From: Neoechinorhynchus agilis
Taxonomy: Eukaryota; Acanthocephala
NCBI GenBank assembly: GCA_051530055.1
Contig: CM121342.1
Location: 9,858,001 to 9,922,000 of the forward strand
DNA: 64,000 bases
Direction of reading: 5' to 3'
Below, piece by piece: positions 57,923-64,000 of this stretch (the stretch's first letter is position 1; every line of letters starts with the position of its first letter). Made by a program: the position numbers and the translations under genes. The notes below the pieces were generated by a model. It ran no database searches, was not told where the DNA came from, and saw nothing but the letters and a program-made list of their open reading frames with translations.

Positions 57923-58101
57923 TTTTGAAAAGATAATTCATTGTTATTTGTCGATAGGAGAAAATAAATGAAATTAAGATTTTATTGTTGACACTTATTT
58001 AAAAACTTACAAACAATCGCTGAAGAATATCCGAGATAGTGGATCGAAATATCGTGAAAGCAATAAAATCTTGATTTCATTGTTCTCCTATCGATAAATA
58101 A
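57923..58101 (+). repeat. Small element 4, hammerhead-like core, 10-bp flanking direct repeats
   Basis: 179 bp between CTGAGTTACA at 57913-57922 and 58102-58111. Arms of about 40 nt (GTTATTTGTCGATAGGAG at 57943 and its mirror ending 58102) enclose CTGAAGA (58020-58026), a hairpin ATCC...GGAT, and CGAAA (58045-58049), then CAATAAAATC. Confidence 0.7.
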
Positions 58102-58111
58102 CTGAGTTACA

Positions 58112-58664
58112 CTAAAGATCCCACAACGTGACGCCATCTCTTGAGTTCAATAAAATTCGTCATGGAGGAGGAGTGGACTTTAATATGTTTCTAAACAAGT
58201 GGCACTTAAATATCCCCAGAGACAAATTACTGAATTTAGGACTAAAAAAATTGTTACGTCTCTCAAGATGCACTTTTTGGATGTCACAATTTACGAACTG
58301 AACCTTTTCTACTTATCTTACCAATGATTTCTTGCGATCATCAAGCAAATCGAATTCGGCCGTCACTTAATTGATGCACCACAAATTGAAAAACTATTTC
58401 GAAAGAGCATGTAATTCTTTCTTGGTCAATCAAGAATATCGAACGGAATGCAAAAATTAGGATTTGAATAGTCTAACGGCTTCCATAACGCTCAATTATT
58501 AACGAAAATGAGAAGGGATTTTCCTGGATTCGTTTTGGGAATAACTGGGGTTATGGGATGCACTCGTTTTTGAATTTTCAAAATGCCCCTTGTTTTCAAA
58601 TCATTTCTTTTTTATTGTGAATGAAGAAACTAAATAGTGAGCAGGTCTCTTGTACTGACTCGCT
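58112..58664. other. Spacer, no gene seen
   Basis: Short open frames only. It leads directly into the 234-bp tandem array. Confidence 0.4.
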
Positions 58665-61125
58665 CATAGTTCCAACCGGAACGAAGGAATATCTTTATCC
58701 TCCATTGTCTCAAGGATCCACCGTTACCTTTTTGAATCTCTGATTTTCTAATAAAAATCGTTTGTTCTTACGATCAAAGATTTTCCATTTTCGATTAAAA
58801 TTTCTGCGGTACTCGGTCCGACGGCCTCAATCGTCTCCATGGCAAGAGGTTGGAAATGTGGAGCGACGTAAAATTTAATCGTTACATATCCAAGCGATCA
58901 AAGTTCCAACCGGAACGAAGGAATATCTTTATCCTCCATTGTCTCAAGGATCCAGAGTTACCCTTTTGAATCGCTGATTTTCTAATAAAAATCGTTTGTT
59001 CTTACGACCAAAGATTTTCCATTTTCGATTAAAATTTCTGCGGTACTCGGTCCGACGGCCTCAATCGTCTCCATGGCAAGAGGTTGGAAATGTGGAGCGA
59101 CGTAAAATTTAATCGTTACATATCCAAGCGATCAAAGTTCCACCCGGAACGAAGGAATATCTTTATCCTCCATTGTCTCAAGGATCCAGAGTTACCTTTT
59201 TGAATCGCTGATTTTCTAATAAAATCGTTTGTTCTTACGACTAACCATTTTCCATTTTCGATTAAAATTTCTGTAGTACTCGGTCCGACGGCCTCAATCG
59301 TCTCCATGGCAAGAGGTTGGAAATGTGGAGTGACGTAAAATTTAATCGTTACATATCCAAGCGATCAAAGTTCCACCCGGAACGAAGGAATATCTTTATC
59401 CTCCATTGTCTCAAGGATCCAGAGTTACCTTTTTGAGTCGCTGATTTTCTAATAAAAATCGTTTGTTCTTACGACCAAAGATTTTCCATTTTCGATTACA
59501 ATTTCTGCGGTCTCGCTCCGACGGCCTCAATCGTCTCTGATGGCAAGAGGGTTGGAAATGTGGAGCGACGTAAAATTTAATCGTTACATATCCAAGCGAT
59601 CAAAGTTCCACCCGGAACGAAGGAATATCTTTATCCTCCATTGTCTCAAGGATCCAGAGTTACCTTTTTGAATCGCTGATTTTCTAATAAAAATCGTTTG
59701 TTCTTACGATCAAAGATTTTCCATTTTCGATTAAAATTTCTGCGGTACTCGGTCCGACGGCCTCAATTGTCTCCATGGCAAGAGGTTGGAAATGTGGAAC
59801 GACGTAAAATTTAATCGTTACATATCCAAGCGATCAAAGTTCCAACCGGAACGAAGGAATATCTTTATCCTCCATTGTCTCAAGGATCCACCGTTACCTT
59901 TTTGAATCTCTGATTTTCTAATAAAAATCGTTTGTTCTCACGATCAAAGATTTTCCATTTTCGATTAAAATTTCTGCGGTACTCGGTCCGACGGCCTCAA
60001 TCGTCTCCATGGCAAGAGGTTGGAAATGTGGAGCGACGTAAAATTTAATCGTTACATATCCAAGCGATCAAAGTTCCAACCGGAACGAAGGAATATCGTT
60101 ATCCTCCATTGTCTCAAGGATCCAGAGTTACCTTTTTGAATCGCTGATTTTCTAATAAAAATCGTTTGTTCTTACGACTAACCATTTTCCGTTTTCGATT
60201 AAAATTTCTGTAGTACTCGGTCCGACGGCCTCAATCGTCTCCATGGCAAGAGGTTGGAAATGTGGAGTGACGTAAAATTTAATCGTTACATATCCAAGCG
60301 ATCAAAGTTCCGATCGGAACGAAGGAATATCTTTATCCTCCATTGTCTCAAGGATCCAGCGTTACCTTTTTGAATCGCTGATTTTTTGATAAAAATGGTT
60401 TGTTCTTACGACCAAAGATTTTCCATTTTCGATTAAAATTTCTGCGGTAGTCGGTCCGACGGCCTCAATCGTCTCCATGGCAAGAGGTTGGAAATGTGGA
60501 GCGACGTAAAATTTAATCGTTACATATCCAAGCGATCAAAGTTCCAACCGGAACGAAGGAATATCTTTATCCTCCATTGTCTCAAGGATCCAGAGTTACC
60601 TTTTTGAATCGCTGATTTTCTAATAAAAATCATTTGTTCTTACGACCAAAGATTTTCCATTTTCGATTAAAATTTCTGTGGTACTCTGACCGGCGGCCTC
60701 AATCGTCTCCATGGCAAGAGGTTGGAAAATGTGGAGCGACGTAAAATTTAATCGTTACATATCCAAGCGATCAAAGTTCCAACCGGAACAAAGGAATATC
60801 TTTATCCTCCATTGTCTCAAGGATCCAGCGTTACCTTTTTGAATCGCTGATTTTTTGATAAAAATCGTTTGTTCTTACGATCAAAGATTTTCCATTTTCG
60901 ATTAAAATTTCTGCGGTACTCTGACCGACGGCCTCAATCGTCTCCATGGCAAGAGGTCGGAAAATGTGGAGCTACGTAAAATTTAATAGTTACATATCCA
61001 AGCGATCAAAGTTCCAATCGGAGCGGAGGAACATCTTTATTCTCTATTGTCTCAAAGATTTTTCGTTCCCTTTTTGAATCTCTGATTTTTTGATAAAAAT
61101 GGTTTGTTCTTACGACCAACTGTAC
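58665..61125. repeat. Tandem array, 234-bp monomer, about 10.3 copies
   Basis: The landmark GTTCC(AACC/GATC)GGAAC recurs at about 58903, 59137, 59370, 59605, 59839, 60073, 60307, 60541, 60776 and 61011, a spacing of 233-235. Other landmarks: CGGCCTCAATCGTCTCCATG, CAAGAGGTTGGAAATGTGGA, CTCCATTGTCTCAAGGATCC, AAAAATCGTTTGTTCTTACG. Copies are mostly close to each other, with the last one most diverged. Minus-strand short ORFs in each unit are by-products. One related lone copy sits 10 kb away. Confidence 0.95.
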
Positions 61126-61375
61126 ATTACAAAAAAACTTTATCATTACCAAAGTATTGTAAGAAATCCACATTGAAGTCCTTAATTTGATAATCCACAT
61201 TGAAGTTCTTAATTTGATTTTGTTGTGTGTTTGTTTCGTTGGTTTGTATAAAAATCAAGCGCCAGAAAATAACATTTTTTAATCTAAACGGTGAGTTCTC
61301 GCTCATAACACGAAAGAGCCTCGTGACTGGTACCACTTCGCAATCCTTTTACAGATTTAGCACCCTGCTACCAAG

Positions 61376-61813
61376 ATGGCTACCAAAAGCTCACCGCTTG
61401 TGAAGAAGTTCACTCAGGCTAAAATTATCCTAAGAATCCGGGAATTCCTTCAAGGAGTAAGTTCGTTTCGTGTATACTTTTTCCATTTCTCCTATGGTTT
61501 TTTTCAGTTTCCACCTATGGATTCTCACGACTACGCGTTTGAAATGTCTCGCAGATATCCAACTGTTTCGGAAATGAGAGGCGATTATCCGTTGGATGAT
61601 ATTCCTTTGGACCAGCCAGCGTATCATAAAAGAGATTACCGAAATATCGATCGCATTGCTCAATCAGTTGATAATATAGAACTGTTGAGCAGTGGAGAAG
61701 GTTTAAAAGATTTGGAGAAGACACCTGAATCAAGTTGGGCAAAAAGATCTGCTGGTCGAGCACTCAGCTGGGACCCTCCGTCTTTCTGGAAAACACGTCT
61801 TGGTGGTGATTGA
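61376..61813 (+). CDS. 128-aa two-exon protein, unknown (possibly small mitochondrial or basic protein)
   Basis: Exon 1 (61376-61456) and exon 2 (61508-61813) join in phase through a 51-nt intron. MATKSSPLVKKFTQAKIILR then IREFLQG is a basic, helical N-terminus; exon 2 has FEMSRRYPTVSEMRGDYPLD, QPAYHKRDYRNID and a C-terminal WAKRSAGRALSWDPPSFWKT. Clear ATG in good context after ACCAAG. The family is not recognised; the basic amphipathic start would suit mitochondrial import, but this is inference. Confidence 0.65.
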   Translation: MATKSSPLVKKFTQAKIILRIREFLQGVSSFRVYFFHFSYGFFQFPPMDSHDYAFEMSRRYPTVSEMRGDYPLDDIPLDQPAYHKRDYRNIDRIAQSVDNIELLSSGEGLKDLEKTPESSWAKRSAGRALSWDPPSFWKTRLGGD

Positions 61814-62424
61814 AGCATGAACTTAGTTTTAATTTTTAATATTTCTTGGTTTCAAATTAAGGTCAATTTTTACTTAGTTCAACTTTGAATTCTTTTTAAT
61901 CACGAAATTAGATGCCAAATAAAGAAGTTGAACTATTTAATTGCTAGCGCAAATCATATTTTGCCGTCCGGAATGTGAGAAACCTGTCGATTGGCTCATG
62001 CCATCACATCGAATCTGATGATTTAATGATTCACCTTTTAAACGAAAATAAATAGAATTAAGGTCAGGTCAGACCCATAGACCGACATTGCAAAGTGATT
62101 GTGGCAAAAAATTAATATTAGATATAAAATTCGCAAAAAATATAATATAGTTGCAAAACTTAAAAAATAACTTCAATCTTCTAAGCAGAGAATTGCAACT
62201 TTTTCAACGGGCCGAGGATCGTGGAGCAATGATTTTTAGATGTACTCGAGACGGAAAAATTTACGAGCAAATCACCGCCACGATAATCATGATTTTTCCA
62301 TTCATTTTAAACCTTTAGTAGTTGTTTTTGGAACATAGAAGCACAAAATTTAAAGTATTTGTTATGAAAGTCGATTTCTAGATTCTCTCAAATCATCGAT
62401 TTGCTTATATAATCCTGATTTCAG
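61814..62424. other. Intergenic, upstream of RBBP5-like gene
   Basis: AATAAA near 61918 closes the previous gene. No other feature seen. TTTCAG lies immediately before the next ATG. Confidence 0.4.
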
Positions 62425-64000
62425 ATGTCATCGTCGCTACGGTATGAGAATGGAATGCCTGACAACTCGATTATAACGGTTCAAAACGAATGCCGGTACA
62501 TATCCATCAAATTTAATCGACAAGGTACACTTTTGTCGGCGGGTTGCTTTGACGGACATGTTGCCTTTTTCGACTTACTGAACCTTGAGATAGTATGCAA
62601 GATCGAAGCATTCTCTGAAGCAGTGACAAGTATGGATTTTTCTCGAGACGGTCATTTTTTTGCGGCCGGAAGTACGAATTACAACACCAGTTCTTATTAG
62701 CATGGGGATAGGCCTTAAATTAATGAACTGAATTGGTGTGTACACTGTCAAAGTGTATCGACTTAAGACTCGCACTTGCATTTTCACAAAAGTATTAAAC
62801 GTTCCTATCACTAGTGTCGAATTTAATTCTAGGATTTCCGATCAACTAATCGTTTGCTCGGCATTCAAAGCGCCCGTTATGTTCGGAATTGAAAATAAAA
62901 TGGAATTCTCGTTCCATACTTTAAGCCATCGATTCTTAACTTTTTTGCAAAATTATTAGAATTCCTTTCATTAAATTTGCTATAAGTAAAATATCGACTC
63001 TTACAAAAGGTCTTCAAATCAAACTTTTCGTCGCACATTTGCATTTTTCTTGGCTCTTATCAAGTGCAAGGACGAGTGAACATTCTTATAACGACGGTTG
63101 AGAATTGATGATATATCCGAGACAGGACAATGGGGATTTAGTGCTCTTGATGACGATAGTAACAATCTTTTCTTAGCTCAGAAAAATGCTGATATTAAGA
63201 AATATGAAAAGTATTCCCAATTTTTCCGTCAATACTCACTTGCGACCTATGACCGACGCGGCAAATTTGTATTCCTTATAAATAATAGTTTTAAGCTTTG
63301 CTTGTATTCCGTTCAAGATAATCGAGTGGTGGGCTGTGCTTATCTGGCTTCAAAATGTGGTATGATAAATCAGTCTAATAGGCCAAGACCAGTTGAGCAG
63401 CTTAAGTACGGTCGACGAGGACATTTTATTGCTCTTAATTCAGATCGATGCATTCGTTTATATTCCTTTAAAACAATAAAGGATCTAATTGATGTCGAGG
63501 GCAAAGAAGGAATTCCAGTTGTACCGGTTTTGAGAATTTTGCAAGACGATGTGGATACTCTTTGTCTTAAGCTTGAAAATTACATTCTAAAATTTAAAAT
63601 CAAGGGGGAAAGGGAGATCTGAAGATAGTTCCTAATTTCGCGATTCGTAGAAGAGGGAAAATTTTTCAAAGTTCAGATTACACGAAGCGGATTCTTTTGC
63701 GTGGAATGTCACGTGAGATTTAAAAATAGTCGTATTTCTCTCTAGTTTTAAACTTAATTTCTTTTAAAACAATTTCAAAGTCTAAGACGAACACTAAAGC
63801 ACGGATACAGTCCTTCACGTTTTCTACTGACGGTAGCTACTTGGCATTAGTTACGGTTGATCCAAAAAAGCTGCAGATATTCGATGTCAATAAAGGTATA
63901 TCAATTTACACAATTCCAATGTCGAACAAAGAACGATTATTTGATACAGATTGGCACCCTTACAAAGCGTCATTTGCTGTTATGTGCGGGGATGTATTTA
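62425..64000 (+). CDS. RBBP5: RBBP5/Swd1, WD-repeat subunit of COMPASS H3K4 methyltransferase (partial, runs off the window)
   Basis: Nuclear scaffold of the MLL/SET1 complexes. Exon 1 (from ATG 62425) has FNRQGTLLSAGCFDGHVAFF and VTSMDFSRDGHFFAAGS, matching FNRWGTLLAVGCNDG and WSRDGHKLVSAS of human RBBP5. Exon 2 (about 62738 on) has YTVKVYRLKTRTC and IVCSAFKAPVMF (human VLVCPMKSAPVML). Exon 3 (about 63107-63622) has LATYDRRGKFVFLIN and YGRRGHFIALNSDRCIRLYS. Exon 4 (from 63781) has FSTDGSYLALVTVDPKKLQI and TDWHPYKASFAVMCGDVF, cut at 64000. Splice sites between exons 1-2 and 2-3 are not resolved, and no clean in-frame acceptor is seen before 62738. The C-terminal region lies outside. Confidence 0.82.

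Noticed and set aside
58665-61125. 234-bp array as a ribozyme array or a CRISPR
   Set aside because: No hammerhead core in the unit, and the units are contiguous tandem copies without unique spacers.

Overview
The window is animal (metazoan) nuclear DNA, AT-rich and gene-dense. Most introns are about 43-55 nt, start with GT and end in TTTAG or TTTTAG. One gene is a Deformed/Hox4-class Hox gene with a YPWM hexapeptide and a protostome-type homeodomain, so a compact-genome protostome, probably an ecdysozoan, is the best guess. I cannot name the species. Layout: 1.4-2.7 kb mitochondrial ribosomal protein L10; 5.1-6.4 kb Hox4/Deformed; 7.0-8.0 kb a short P450-like gene; 8.9-13.8 kb an LMO7-like PDZ-LIM scaffold; 14.6-15.2 kb an FBXO7/PI31-type FP-domain protein; 15.8-17.0 kb two small unknown genes; 18.7-20.9 kb exons of one or two multi-pass membrane proteins; 21.0-22.7 kb a DNAJB12/14-type ER co-chaperone; 24.3-24.8 kb a four-exon unknown gene; 24.9-25.8 kb a secreted Lys/Glu-rich protein; 25.9-30.5 kb two Cys-containing unknown genes, the second holding a dead LINE in an intron; 31.0-32.7 kb an SLC22 transporter. 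A 10-kb satellite of a 167-bp monomer (34.2-44.4 kb, about 61 copies) divides the window. Beyond it: 44.8-46.7 kb mitochondrial processing peptidase alpha; 46.8-48.1 kb a compact TDRD3-like protein; 49.3-50.1 kb two small ORFs; 50.5-52.3 kb WDR46/Utp7; 52.4-55.6 kb dead LINE pieces of a second clade; 55.8-56.8 kb IPMK; 57.2-58.1 kb foldback and SINE-like sequence; 58.7-61.1 kb a second tandem array (234 bp, about 10 copies, with a lone copy at 48.8 kb); 61.4-61.8 kb a 128-aa gene; 62.4-64.0 kb RBBP5, cut by the window edge. The genes are mostly unrelated housekeeping genes (mitochondrial import and translation, ribosome biogenesis, chromatin, ER folding, inositol phosphates, transport), with no operon logic visible. 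The most interesting non-genic signal is a dispersed set of small elements (about 125-240 bp) at 9.3, 26.8, 53.7 and 57.9 kb. Each lies between 10-14 bp direct repeats, has inverted-repeat arms, and carries a CTGA(T/A)GA - hairpin - GAAA core like a hammerhead ribozyme. They resemble animal retrozymes or Penelope-associated hammerhead elements. A second oddity is that four exon joins with good GT and AG signals (P450, DNAJB12 twice, PMPCA) miss the reading frame, all by the same single base. All gene names rest on my own reading and recall of protein families; no database search was run.
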